This document shows positions 20,015 through 29,146 of a stretch of DNA of 64,000 nt, piece after piece; position 1 is the first letter of the stretch; every line of letters starts with the position of its first letter. The notes under the pieces are model-generated. The model saw nothing but the letters and a program-made list of their open reading frames with translations. It was not told the origin of the DNA and made no database searches. The stretch spans positions 3,180,501 to 3,244,500 of the forward strand of contig NZ_CP011479.1 in assembly GCF_001011155.1 (NCBI RefSeq). Direction: 5' to 3'. Position numbers and translations under genes: made by a program. This DNA comes from Hoeflea sp. IMCC20628 (GTDB lineage Bacteria > Pseudomonadota > Alphaproteobacteria > Rhizobiales > Rhizobiaceae).

Positions 20015-21576
20015 GGCTTTTCCCCCTGGTTCGAGCGCTGGTTACGATAACGGAAATTGCGGCCGCTGCGGCGCCAGGCACCGTCCGATGCCATCATTTC
20101 ATTGAGCAGTCCTTCACGCAGTCCGCGGTCGGCGACGCGCATGCGCTGTGAAGGCCAGCGTTTGCGGATCGACTGCAGAATCGCGCAGCCGGCGAGAACC
20201 AGGTCCGCCCGGTCCGCACCGATGCAGGGATTGGCGGCGCGGGCGTCAAAATCCCACGACAACAGCCGGTCGAGCATGCGGTCGACATCATCATTGGAGA
20301 GCCATAACCCATCGACCTTGCGGCGATCATAACGCGGCAATTCCAGATGCAGACCAGCCAGTGTGGTCACGGTTCCAGACGTGCCGAGCAAATGAATCCG
20401 TCCGTCGGCAAGGCCTGAAAAAGCCGGCAGCGGCGGCGGGGTGAATTCGGCCAGCATCGCATCGACCTCCGCCACCATGGCCGCAAACACGTCCGGCGTC
20501 ACCAGACAGCCGCCATGGCGCTCGGACAGGGTGACGACACCAACCGGCAGCGAGGTCCAGGCCTTGATGTGATCGGCCAGACGGTTCGAGCGATTTTCGG
20601 TCAGGTCGATCATGGCGATTTCGGAAGAGCCGCCGCCAATATCGAACAGCACCAGCCCGTCGGTGTCGCGCCCGACCAGCGAGGAGCAACCGGCCACCGC
20701 CAGGCGGGCCTCGGTTTCGCGGGTGACGACTTCAAGTTCAAGTCCGGTTTCGGCCTGAACCCGAGCCAGAAATTCAGCGCCGTTGCGGGCAGAACGGCAG
20801 GCTTCGGTGGCAATCAGGCGATGGCGTCGGACCGGGCGGTTTTTCAGCTTTCCGGCGCAGACCTTGAGCGCTTCGACGGCGCGGTCCATGGCGTCGTCAG
20901 ACAATTTTCCGGTGGCGTCGAGACCCTCGCCCAGCCTGACGATACGCGAAAACGCATCCACGACACGAAATTGGCCGGGACGGGTCGGCTGAGCGATCAA
21001 CAGTCTGCAGTTGTTCGTGCCCAGATCCAGTGCCGCATAGAGGTCATCCACTGGCCGCCGCACCGATGGCGCCACCATTCCGGCCGGGCCACCGGCGCCG
21101 TGGGCGCTTGGTGCATGGGTGTGGGCTGGACCGTTTAGGTGGGATTTCTGCTGGCCTTGACCCGGTGCCTTTTGTGGCGCCAGCGGCCGTCCCTGAATTT
21201 CACGTCCGGATTTGCGCCGGCGGCGACGGCCTTTTTTTTCGCCTGGCGCCGGCACGGGTGCAGCAGCATCTGCATTGGAAGCTGGCTGGCCGGTGTCGGG
21301 TGCGTTTTCACTTTTGTGCGCAGATTTGCGACGCCGCCGCCTGCGGCGTCCGGCCGGCTCGGCGCCGGCTTCCTTGTTGGCGGATACGCTGGCGGGAGCA
21401 CGTTCCGATGGCGCGCCATCAGCAACGGAGCCCGAGGCCACGGTTGTCCCGCGTCCCTGTTCCACGCCATCCGTCGCTGCCTTGATGGCGCGCTCTGATG
21501 GCCTATCACCTGCCAGTGATACCCCCGCGTTTGGCGTTTCGCCGTCCCGAAGGTCTTTCACGGTCTGTCCTGTCAT
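20011..21576 (-). CDS. Ppx/GppA family phosphatase with long basic N-terminal extension
   Basis: The C-terminal about 340 residues form an ASKHA-fold exopolyphosphatase/pppGpp phosphatase domain: [15 protein letters not shown] (phosphate 1), [14 protein letters not shown] (phosphate 2) and [15 protein letters not shown] (adenosine-like motif). Before it lie about 180 residues of low complexity, rich in Ala, Pro and Arg, with two runs of six to eight Arg/Lys. They are probably disordered and bind RNA, DNA or polyphosphate. The ATG at 21576 is my choice. The frame stays open upstream to an ATG at 21762 without recognisable sequence. It is coupled to rlmE, which may link polyphosphate/ppGpp turnover with ribosome maturation. 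Confidence 0.85.
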   Translation of the reverse strand: MTGQTVKDLRDGETPNAGVSLAGDRPSERAIKAATDGVEQGRGTTVASGSVADGAPSERAPASVSANKEAGAEPAGRRRRRRRKSAHKSENAPDTGQPASNADAAAPVPAPGEKKGRRRRRKSGREIQGRPLAPQKAPGQGQQKSHLNGPAHTHAPSAHGAGGPAGMVAPSVRRPVDDLYAALDLGTNNCRLLIAQPTRPGQFRVVDAFSRIVRLGEGLDATGKLSDDAMDRAVEALKVCAGKLKNRPVRRHRLIATEACRSARNGAEFLARVQAETGLELEVVTRETEARLAVAGCSSLVGRDTDGLVLFDIGGGSSEIAMIDLTENRSNRLADHIKAWTSLPVGVVTLSERHGGCLVTPDVFAAMVAEVDAMLAEFTPPPLPAFSGLADGRIHLLGTSGTVTTLAGLHLELPRYDRRKVDGLWLSNDDVDRMLDRLLSWDFDARAANPCIGADRADLVLAGCAILQSIRKRWPSQRMRVADRGLREGLLNEMMASDGAWRRSGRNFRYRNQRSNQGEKP

Positions 21577-21824
21577 GCGCGGCGAGCAAATGGCCTCGAG
21601 TCGCGCTTCACGGTTTGCTGTTGGGACAAGATTAGCAAAGCAGCGAACCAAACGCAAAATTCTTTTTGAACCAGAGCTGGAAGCACGGCGACACCCTGAT
21701 TTCGACTGGTTTGCGGACCGCGGCGAATTTTGCCTTAAAAATTGCGCAGACTGGGTTTGCATCCTCGAAGTTTATTGGCTATAAGCCGCCGCGTTGGCCC
21801 TAAAAGTTTCCGGTCCGCGCCCGT

Positions 21825-21898
21825 TGGGGAATAGGTTAACGGTAGACCCGCAGACTCTGACTCTGTTAGTCCTGGTTCGAATCCAGGTTCCCCAGCCA
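21825..21898 (+). tRNA. tRNA-Gln (anticodon CTG)
   Basis: The sequence folds as a full cloverleaf: acceptor TGGGGAA/TTCCCCA, a short D-stem GGT/ACC, anticodon stem GCAGA/TCTGT around loop CTCTGAC with anticodon CTG at 21857-21859, T-stem CCTGG/CCAGG around TTCGAAT, discriminator G and an encoded CCA end. It reads CAG codons. The integrase gene 180 bases downstream makes this the likely chromosomal attachment site of the island. Confidence 0.95.
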
Positions 21899-22077
21899 AT
21901 CGACCTCTTCAAGCTCTGAACAAGATTGATTTTCCAGCGTTTTTTCGTTAGCTGGGGATAGATTTTGCCGTCTGGTGGACAGTACTGTCTTACACGGGTG
22001 TCCCCCACGCGTGTCTTACATTGGTGTTCAACGGACGGAAAAGTTGGAGAATCCGTCACCTCCAAACGGAGGTTGGC

Positions 22078-24117
22078 ATGAGTGTGCAATATGTGTTTCG
22101 GCGCGGAGCGGTCTATTGGTGGAGGCGGCGATTGCCCGTTCAACTTCAGGCCGATTGCCGTACGAGGATTGAAGTCAGCCTGCGGACAACGTCGCTGAAC
22201 ATTGCCCGTTCGATCGCCGCCGAGGTCACGAGGGCCAGCGAGCATTTACTACACGGAATGAGCCAATGCATGATCTCTGCTGATGACGCCCGCCGCATCC
22301 TGACCAAAGTGGCCATCACCCATAGCGCCAAGCTTGACCGTGTCGCTGCGGCTGAACTGTCCTTCGGCGACAGTGCCAAGAGCGCGCGGACCGCGGACAT
22401 CGCGACCGGCTGGGCATACCGCCTCTTCGCGGCTCAAGGTGTCGATGCAACTGTTGGGCAGATAGAGCAAAAGGAAATGTCGGCCGCAGGACTTGAAGCA
22501 CAGACGATCACGCTGGTCGGCCAGACGATTGAGACCTTGCGGCAACAGGGGGCCATGCCGCCGAATCGCAAGCGGATTGCGGGACTGATGGCCGAGTTCA
22601 ATATTCCCGAAACACGGGTGAACGTTCAGCAGGCCGAACAGCTCTACCTTCGTGGAATGGCTGCAGCACTTCTCGATGCCGATCGTCGCTGGACCGGCCT
22701 GCGTCATGACGACGACCTTCTTCTCCAGTCGGGCCTGCTGGAAGAAGCACGAAGGCCGATCGCTCCATCCGTTCCTTTTGATATACCCAACGGATCGGCC
22801 TCCCCTGCTCCTGCTCATGCCCCTGCCGAACCCATCAGCGTTCCAGTGTCCGCCACAGAAAGTCCGCAGACGCCTCCCCCACCCGTGATATCACCCGCTG
22901 CACCGGCCGCCGCCGAGGTGCCAATCAGCGACGACGCCGACGATCTCGACAGCCTCACTGACATCGAAGATGAAAGCTATCGCAGCCTGATCGATATCGT
23001 CACGGCGGCCGGCGAAGCAAAGGTTACTCTCAAGGAGTGGGACAGCAAGACACTCAAGCAACATGTCCAGCTCGCCAAGCTCTTCAAGCGCTTCCTCGGG
23101 CACGACAACCCGACCCGTGTCGGTCAACAACACCTCGCCCAGTTTCGCGATGTCCTGCTCAAATTCCCCAAGAATTACGGCAAATCGCCGCGGGACCATG
23201 TCATCTCCGTCAGCGACATTCTCGCCCGAACGGAGAAGCTTCCCAAAGCCGAGGTCGGCCTGACAAAGGCAACGATCAATCGCCACATGAACAACATGGC
23301 CAATATCGCAGGCATGTGCCAAGCCTATGGCTATTCGTGGGAGAGCTACGACGGCATCTCCAAGCTTCGTGCAAAGAAGAGTGGAGACTCGGAGAACGAA
23401 CGTCCGTCCTTCACCACCGGCGATCTTGAGGCCCTGTTCAGTCTTCCGATCTGGACCGGTGCAGCCACCGGCACCCATGATGGCAGTGCGGCTAACGAGA
23501 TTTTCCATGATGCACGCTACTGGGTGCCTCTCATCGGAGCATATCAGGGTGCAAGGCGGGAGAAAATTTGCGGGTTTCGGCTCGATGAGATCATCGACCT
23601 CGAAGGCATCTGGGGGTTCAAGTTTATCCCATCGGAGGGTCGCAGGTTTAAGTCCAAAGCGGCGAAACGACACATTCCCATTCACCCTGAACTCATCCGG
23701 CTTGGTTTCCTCGATTATGCTGACGCACTGCACAAGGCAGGCCATTTGCTGCTGTTTCCGGAACTCCGAGCGGTGGCGGAAGCGACGCCGATGGGGGATG
23801 TCTTCAACGACGATTGGCAGAAGATGAAAGATCTGGCGCTGCCGAAGGCGAAGGCAGAGGGGAAAGTTTTTCACTCGTTCCGCCACTGGTGCAACAACGA
23901 GATGAAGCAGGAGGGTGTCGGGTCGGAAATCCGCAAGGACATTCTCGGTCACGTCAACAAGGACGTGAACGAGGGCACCTATTCACAGGTTGCCCGACTG
24001 CGCCTGATGAAGAAGTCTCTCATGAAGCTTCCCAGGCCGAGTGCCGCAGTCGAACCGGCAAAAGTGCGACTGCTGCCACAGGTTCTTGCGCATACGCCAC
24101 GGCAGACGCGGAAATAG
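22078..24117 (+). CDS. Large tyrosine site-specific recombinase (island integrase)
   Basis: The 679-residue protein has a C-terminal tyrosine-recombinase catalytic domain: Arg in YQGARREKICGF (near residue 491), HSFRHW (HxxR, near 598), LGHVNKDVNEG and the likely nucleophile in TYSQ (near 634). The N-terminal part begins with a DUF6538-like segment (VFRRGAVYWWRRRLP). A Pro/Ala-rich linker lies near residues 240-280. GGAGG stands 5 bases before the ATG. Its place directly inside the tRNA-Gln gene and its orientation away from it fit an integrase that uses the tRNA 3' end. It is longer than the common 400-residue phage integrases, as is usual for the DUF6538-linked class. Confidence 0.88.
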   Translation: MSVQYVFRRGAVYWWRRRLPVQLQADCRTRIEVSLRTTSLNIARSIAAEVTRASEHLLHGMSQCMISADDARRILTKVAITHSAKLDRVAAAELSFGDSAKSARTADIATGWAYRLFAAQGVDATVGQIEQKEMSAAGLEAQTITLVGQTIETLRQQGAMPPNRKRIAGLMAEFNIPETRVNVQQAEQLYLRGMAAALLDADRRWTGLRHDDDLLLQSGLLEEARRPIAPSVPFDIPNGSASPAPAHAPAEPISVPVSATESPQTPPPPVISPAAPAAAEVPISDDADDLDSLTDIEDESYRSLIDIVTAAGEAKVTLKEWDSKTLKQHVQLAKLFKRFLGHDNPTRVGQQHLAQFRDVLLKFPKNYGKSPRDHVISVSDILARTEKLPKAEVGLTKATINRHMNNMANIAGMCQAYGYSWESYDGISKLRAKKSGDSENERPSFTTGDLEALFSLPIWTGAATGTHDGSAANEIFHDARYWVPLIGAYQGARREKICGFRLDEIIDLEGIWGFKFIPSEGRRFKSKAAKRHIPIHPELIRLGFLDYADALHKAGHLLLFPELRAVAEATPMGDVFNDDWQKMKDLALPKAKAEGKVFHSFRHWCNNEMKQEGVGSEIRKDILGHVNKDVNEGTYSQVARLRLMKKSLMKLPRPSAAVEPAKVRLLPQVLAHTPRQTRK

Positions 24118-24641
24118 GCCAGAGAGTAGGCGTCGCCTATGTACCGGGGAGTTTGGTCACCGACCATCTCGCTTCCGCGGAGCCAATCAAGTTCTCGGAC
24201 GGCTGGCCCCATGATTTCTAGGGCTATCATCTCTAGTTCCCAAGCCGCAGGCAACATCCGCCAGTCGTCTCCATTGTATTCGAACCCTTGCGGAAATCGC
24301 GGCAGTGGCAGGTAGTTCAATCAGCTGACGACAAGAAGGCCGATACCGGCACTTCCACGTCGAGCTGGTGAACGCGCTTAGGTCTCATCTTTATGAATTC
24401 GGTCACATAGGCGCTATCCCTGGGCTTCCACAACCTGAAACCACAAATCACTGGACAATCGTAAAATTAGAAACAAGGATGAATACAACCTAACAATTGG
24501 AAGTATTGCGCCGAGCTCGGATGGCCGAAGAATTTCAAGCCAAGCGGTCAGTGTTTGTGGGGAGATAATTGTGACGAAAACCACCGTGATGGCCATGAGC
24601 CCTGCGGTGGTAAGCAAGCGGTGGGGGCCGGAATAACCGAT
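24118..24641. other. Intergenic region between integrase and Zorya genes
   Basis: This is 524 bases without a supported gene. It must hold the zorA promoter. A minus-strand reading of protein-like composition (24118-24320) continues into the integrase gene and starts only with TTG. A hydrophobic antisense reading overlaps the zorA start. Neither has a ribosome site. Confidence 0.4.
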
Positions 24642-26804
24642 ATGAAAGTGCTGAGTTGGGTATTTGGGCACCCGTGGATTCGGGTGATTCTTTTCTGGAC
24701 ACTGTTTGCTCTGACTATGGTTGGGCTGGATTTAGTTTCGACGCGGTTGGACCTTGGGTTGATCTTCGAACGGTTTGGACTGGGTGGTGACCTGCTTGGC
24801 GGGCAATTCACTGACGATGCAGCAGCAAAAGAAGCGCTGAACCAACTCAGCCAGTTGGATTTCATTTTTTCGTTGGCTTATGCCATCGGTGCCGTCGCGT
24901 TGTCCTTCGCGATCTGTTTCCTGCTCCTGCATGTATTGCCAATATTTTTCGCGCTCCGACATCACCGGCGCAAGATCGACCAGCTTGCCGGGCTGGAAGC
25001 CTTCGCTGCCGAGTATGATCAATCCATCTATGAGAACTTCAAGCAGAGCCGTCTCATCGGCCACGCTTGGCGCGAGTTTGACGAGACCCTGGTCAAGCCG
25101 GTTGCCGGTGAACGCCCGGTTATCCGCAACACTGTCCGCCCACAGAGTTTTCTCAACACCGGCATGGCGCGGGAAAAGTTTATCGGCCTGAAAATGATTG
25201 CCGGAATTCCCGGATATTTCGTTGCGCTGGGGCTGCTGCTGACCTTCACCGGTATCGTGCTGGCCCTCTACAAAGCCGGGGAAGCATCAGCCGGGGAAGA
25301 TGTCAAAGCGATGCAAGACGCCATGACGGAACTCCTGCAGATCGCCTCTTTCAAATTCGCTACATCGATCGCAGGCCTTGGCGCCTCCCTGGTTCTCTCC
25401 ATCGTTTTCAAGACCTACATCATCTGCATTGAGGCCAGCTTCAGCAGCTTTTGTGAAGCTCTGGAGCTGAGGCTCAAATATGTTCCGCCGCAATCGCTCG
25501 CCATCGAGATGAACGAAGCCGCGAAGGAGCAGCGCGATCAACTCAAGGAAATCAACAGCGACAAGTTCTTTGCGCAGATGGGCGCCCAGCTCGAACCCCA
25601 GATACAGTCGGCGTTCACATCGGCTATGACACCGATCAACACCAGCATTTCAGCAGCGCTCGATCGCATATCCGAGACCAGCCAGACCGGCGTCACCGAT
25701 ATGCTCAGCCAATTCACCAACACGGTCCAGGGCAGCGCCGGAACCGAGTTGCGCGAACTCGCCGAAACGCTCAAAGCGATGCAGGTCACGCTTGCCGAGA
25801 CGCAAAGCGGCGTCAAAGGCAGCGGCGAGGATTTTGCGCGCCGCATGAGCGAATCCGCGGAAAACCTGAACCGACTTGTGAGTGACGCTGCCCGCACGCT
25901 CGATACCGGCGCCAGTCAGAACCGGGACGACCTGGCCGAGATCATGTCCTCCATGAAAGCCACGTTCGAAAATGCAAATGCGCAGATCGAAACGCAGTTG
26001 GGCAATGCCGCCGGCGGAGCCTCAAGCCGCATGGAAGAGGCAATGGGGCGCGTGCTCGAAAAGCTCGAGGGTCAGGTCAACAACGTTTCGAGCAACCTCA
26101 CTTCCTTTGATGAAGGCCTTCGGAAGGGTTTGGCTCAGACCCAGGAAGAAATCCAGAATGCGCAAAAGAGCGCTGCCGAGACAGTCGCGAGCATGGCGCA
26201 ATCGAGCGCCGAAGCGATCCGTGATGGCCTTGCTGACGCCATCTCGACGATCCGTGTGGAAGTCGATCGCTTTGAAAGTGCGTTAAGTAATTCGGGTTCA
26301 GCGCTGACGGCACAGGCAAGCGCCATCGGCGACGCCACGTCACAAACCCGCCTCGTCTCTGACAGTTTCGCAAAAACCGCCAATGACGTACGTGTGGCCT
26401 CAGCGCCGCTTATCCAGTCAGGCGAAAAAATTGCCGCTGCAACGTCAAGTTTTGAACAGTCGTTGAGCGCCGCGGTGCAAGCATTGTCCGCGGGCCAGGA
26501 TGCATCGGGCGAGCTCGCTACGTCGATTAAGCAGCAGGGCGAAAACCTGGTCGAAACCTGGCGCGAATACGAACAGCGGTTTGTCCGGATCGACGAGGCT
26601 TTGGCAAAGGCAGTCAACGATTTGGCTGGGGCTACCGAAAGACAGGGCGAGACGCTGGGCCGCTACACTTCGGATGTCGACAAGGGACTCGCTCAGGCGG
26701 TCACCCAGCTTTCATCGTCCTTGACCGATATCCAGGAATCCGTCGAGGAATTCGGGGAGTCTGTCACCGAATTGAAAGCTGCGCTCCGAACGTCAGGGCA
26801 ATAG
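24642..26804 (+). CDS. zorA: Zorya anti-phage system protein ZorA (MotA/ExbB-like motor subunit)
   Basis: The 720-residue protein has four predicted membrane spans (about residues 8-30, 74-104, 183-211 and 237-261). The MotA/TolQ/ExbB-type core is GIPGYFVALGLLLTFTGIVLAL. It then runs for about 450 residues as an Ala/Ser/Glu-rich coiled-coil tail, the hallmark of ZorA. In Zorya, ZorA and ZorB form an inner-membrane proton-driven complex whose tail reaches into the cytoplasm and signals phage attack. The ATG at 24642 starts just before the first span. The frame is open for 29 codons upstream without homology. zorB follows after 7 bases. Confidence 0.9.
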   Translation: MKVLSWVFGHPWIRVILFWTLFALTMVGLDLVSTRLDLGLIFERFGLGGDLLGGQFTDDAAAKEALNQLSQLDFIFSLAYAIGAVALSFAICFLLLHVLPIFFALRHHRRKIDQLAGLEAFAAEYDQSIYENFKQSRLIGHAWREFDETLVKPVAGERPVIRNTVRPQSFLNTGMAREKFIGLKMIAGIPGYFVALGLLLTFTGIVLALYKAGEASAGEDVKAMQDAMTELLQIASFKFATSIAGLGASLVLSIVFKTYIICIEASFSSFCEALELRLKYVPPQSLAIEMNEAAKEQRDQLKEINSDKFFAQMGAQLEPQIQSAFTSAMTPINTSISAALDRISETSQTGVTDMLSQFTNTVQGSAGTELRELAETLKAMQVTLAETQSGVKGSGEDFARRMSESAENLNRLVSDAARTLDTGASQNRDDLAEIMSSMKATFENANAQIETQLGNAAGGASSRMEEAMGRVLEKLEGQVNNVSSNLTSFDEGLRKGLAQTQEEIQNAQKSAAETVASMAQSSAEAIRDGLADAISTIRVEVDRFESALSNSGSALTAQASAIGDATSQTRLVSDSFAKTANDVRVASAPLIQSGEKIAAATSSFEQSLSAAVQALSAGQDASGELATSIKQQGENLVETWREYEQRFVRIDEALAKAVNDLAGATERQGETLGRYTSDVDKGLAQAVTQLSSSLTDIQESVEEFGESVTELKAALRTSGQ

Positions 26805-26811
26805 GTGATTC

Positions 26812-27720
26812 ATGCTGGCGTTTGACGACGACACGAACCATAAAATCGAAGAAGAGGAAGAGAATTATTTTGTCTCGATGACCGACATGATGGTCGGCAT
26901 CCTCTTCATTTTCATCATCATGCTAATGGTGTTCGCGCTGCAATTCCAGCAGCAGACTGATACATCCGAATCGCAGATCGAAGAGGTGTTGAAGCGAGTC
27001 GAGGAGGTTGCCAGTCAGCTGAAGGTCTTGCGCGATCAAATTGACAGCGAGCTCGCATCTCTCAATCAATCGCAAAAAGAACGCACGGCACTCCTCAATG
27101 ACCTCAAGGACGAGTTGAAGGCAGTCGGCCTTGAAGTGCAGATTGATCCCGAGAACGGTGTATTGCGGCTGACGGACAACGCCATCCGATTTGACTCGGA
27201 TAAATCCGGGTTGAATTCTGCTGCGTCAGAAAACGTCTCGAAACTGGCACAAGTTCTACTGCATGTCCTGCCAAAATATGTGCGCTCCTGCGATGACGCT
27301 GACTTGGTTGACTGCAATAGCGCTAACAAACCTAGCTCAACAATCGATACTGTTTTCATCGAAGGCCACACCGACAAGACCGGGGCAGACGAACGCAACT
27401 GGGTTCTTTCGACCGAGCGGGCCGTATCAACTTACCGTGCCATAACAACTCTTCAGCCCGGTCTCCGACATCTGAAAAATCGTGGAGAAAAGGAAATCCT
27501 CTCTGTATCTGGCTATTCATCGACCCGCCCAATTCCGGAATCCACTGATGGTATTGAAAGCGATGAAGCCCGTCGAAACCGGCTGGCAAGCAATCGCCGC
27601 ATCGACATGCGCTTCGTCATGGAAGTCGACAATTCCGTGCGTTTGAACGAGGTCCTCGAATTGACGGGCGCTATGGAAAAACAGATCGAAATTCTTCGCC
27701 GCGAAGTGATTGCAAAATGA
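26812..27720 (+). CDS. zorB: Zorya protein ZorB (MotB/OmpA-like stator subunit)
   Basis: The 302-residue protein has an acidic N-terminus and one membrane span (about residues 22-44) with the Asp at position 25 (SMTDMMVG), equivalent to the proton-carrying Asp of MotB. A periplasmic linker follows, then an OmpA-like peptidoglycan-binding domain (FIEGHTDKTGADERNW near 182-197, NRRIDMRF near 260). It forms the ion channel and cell-wall anchor of the ZorAB motor. Its stop overlaps the zorC start (ATGA). Confidence 0.92.
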   Translation: MLAFDDDTNHKIEEEEENYFVSMTDMMVGILFIFIIMLMVFALQFQQQTDTSESQIEEVLKRVEEVASQLKVLRDQIDSELASLNQSQKERTALLNDLKDELKAVGLEVQIDPENGVLRLTDNAIRFDSDKSGLNSAASENVSKLAQVLLHVLPKYVRSCDDADLVDCNSANKPSSTIDTVFIEGHTDKTGADERNWVLSTERAVSTYRAITTLQPGLRHLKNRGEKEILSVSGYSSTRPIPESTDGIESDEARRNRLASNRRIDMRFVMEVDNSVRLNEVLELTGAMEKQIEILRREVIAK

Positions 27721-29138
27721 CCGGCGCCCTAAGAGAGGCTTGCGAAGGGTGGAGTTCTAGCGTTGCCGGCACACGCAGCACAGTCGTGCTTCCTGCTGAG
27801 TCGTTTACCACCAAGGCGGCAGCCAGGATCGGCGCTGCTGAGATGAACATCATTGCTCGCACAGACACCAAATCCATGAATGAAATTTCGATGGACCTGC
27901 TCAAATTGCTACATTCCGGCGGGTCGCTTTCCTCCAAGCAGCTTCGAGATGCGATTTGGTGTCTGTGGGGAACGACACCTGCGCTGGCTGATTATCCGGA
28001 AGTCTTCAGCGGGATCATGAAGATGGTCGAAGCAAGCCCAAAACGGAAACCGTTTCGCAATCTCGCAACTGTCTACCTGGTTCAGTTCTCGCCGAAGCGG
28101 CAAAGTTTTATAGAGGCGAGCTCTGCCCTACAGCGCCTTGCAATTCAATGGGGAAAGCCTTGGGCCGATCATCAGCAATTACACAGTCTGTATGATTGTG
28201 TTGCAGGCCCGAGAATGATTGCCAAGTCTGCGTTGCAACAGAATCAATCTGCGACCCAGGCACTTCAGGCGATGGGGCTGGGAGCGCTTAATGCGCAATC
28301 AGGTTTCGCTGAGGCAATCACCCGTGAGTTGCTCGTCAATCTCGCCAACGGCGCAGAATCAGATCACGAAACGAGACTCGCCCGGGTTCAGGCCTATGCC
28401 ATGGATTCGGTTGGTGTGCCGTTGTTCAACACCCTAGATCTGGAGCTGGCCGAAGCGTTGATGAAGCCGTTCGAGGCGAGAGCTCCGGAAAAGCGCATCA
28501 AGGACATCTTTCTGAATTTCATACTTTCGATTTTTGGGGACCCGCGAATTCATCCTGGGCGCTGGGAACGCTTCCCTCACATCAAGACGATGGTGATAGC
28601 GTGGTTGACCGAGCAATCACTCCGCCAGTTCCTGGATATTGTCAGCAGATCCATGAACAGCGAATCCGATGAAAGAATGTGGAAATACCGCCGGGCTTTC
28701 TGGGAAGCTGCTCATCAAAAGGGCCTCATCCGGGGGGCCTGGGTCGTGTTTGCCGAGGAAGGAGCGGCCTTAGCGCGGCGGTCTTTTGGTAAGAATGTCG
28801 CCTTTGCAAGGTTTAGCAGCCGAGGTGGAAAGCAGGTTCACAGGACGCACGCGGTCTTATTGTTGGAAGTTGGCAATGGGATAGTTGCGGACTGGAGTCA
28901 TAGCGGCAAGGTGAATATCTGGAGCAATGCGCAAGACCGCAGCGCACCGCAAATGTACAACCATTCTTACAGCTCGGATGACGTTCAGATACGAAGCCGC
29001 GGCGGGGATATGGAAAACAACGAGTATCTGGTGAAGTCCCATGTCTCACCAAGCACTTATAGCTGGCAGCGCGCGGTTGCCCAACGGCTCTATCTATTGA
29101 CGAAGACGAAGTTGCAGCAATCCGATTACCAGGCTTAA
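27717..29138 (+). CDS. zorC: Zorya type I protein ZorC (EH-signature domain)
   Basis: The 473-residue protein lacks membrane spans and matches the EH-signature family in its C-terminal half: WKYRRAFWEAAHQKG, a Glu pair in FAEEG (near residue 345), and the His in ADWSHSGKVNIW (near 395). ZorC is a cytosolic DNA-binding effector that works with ZorD once the ZorAB motor is triggered. EH-signature ZorC defines type I Zorya, together with ZorD. The first about 45 residues look atypical, and a start at the ATG at 27843 would also be possible. The 4-base overlap with zorB supports the longer form. Confidence 0.88.
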   Translation: MTGALREACEGWSSSVAGTRSTVVLPAESFTTKAAARIGAAEMNIIARTDTKSMNEISMDLLKLLHSGGSLSSKQLRDAIWCLWGTTPALADYPEVFSGIMKMVEASPKRKPFRNLATVYLVQFSPKRQSFIEASSALQRLAIQWGKPWADHQQLHSLYDCVAGPRMIAKSALQQNQSATQALQAMGLGALNAQSGFAEAITRELLVNLANGAESDHETRLARVQAYAMDSVGVPLFNTLDLELAEALMKPFEARAPEKRIKDIFLNFILSIFGDPRIHPGRWERFPHIKTMVIAWLTEQSLRQFLDIVSRSMNSESDERMWKYRRAFWEAAHQKGLIRGAWVVFAEEGAALARRSFGKNVAFARFSSRGGKQVHRTHAVLLLEVGNGIVADWSHSGKVNIWSNAQDRSAPQMYNHSYSSDDVQIRSRGGDMENNEYLVKSHVSPSTYSWQRAVAQRLYLLTKTKLQQSDYQA

Positions 29139-29146
29139 ATGATACC

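Noticed and set aside
22891-23952. 353-codon antisense reading inside the integrase gene
   Set aside because: The plus-strand frame carries the recombinase active site. The antisense product has no family.
23979-24320. Minus-strand reading of about 113 codons overlapping the integrase 3' end
   Set aside because: It starts with TTG, has no ribosome site, and more than a third lies antisense to the integrase. The free part reads like protein but matches nothing.
24414-24671. Hydrophobic minus-strand reading opposite the zorA start
   Set aside because: It is antisense to the first membrane span of ZorA, which explains the hydrophobicity. No homology.
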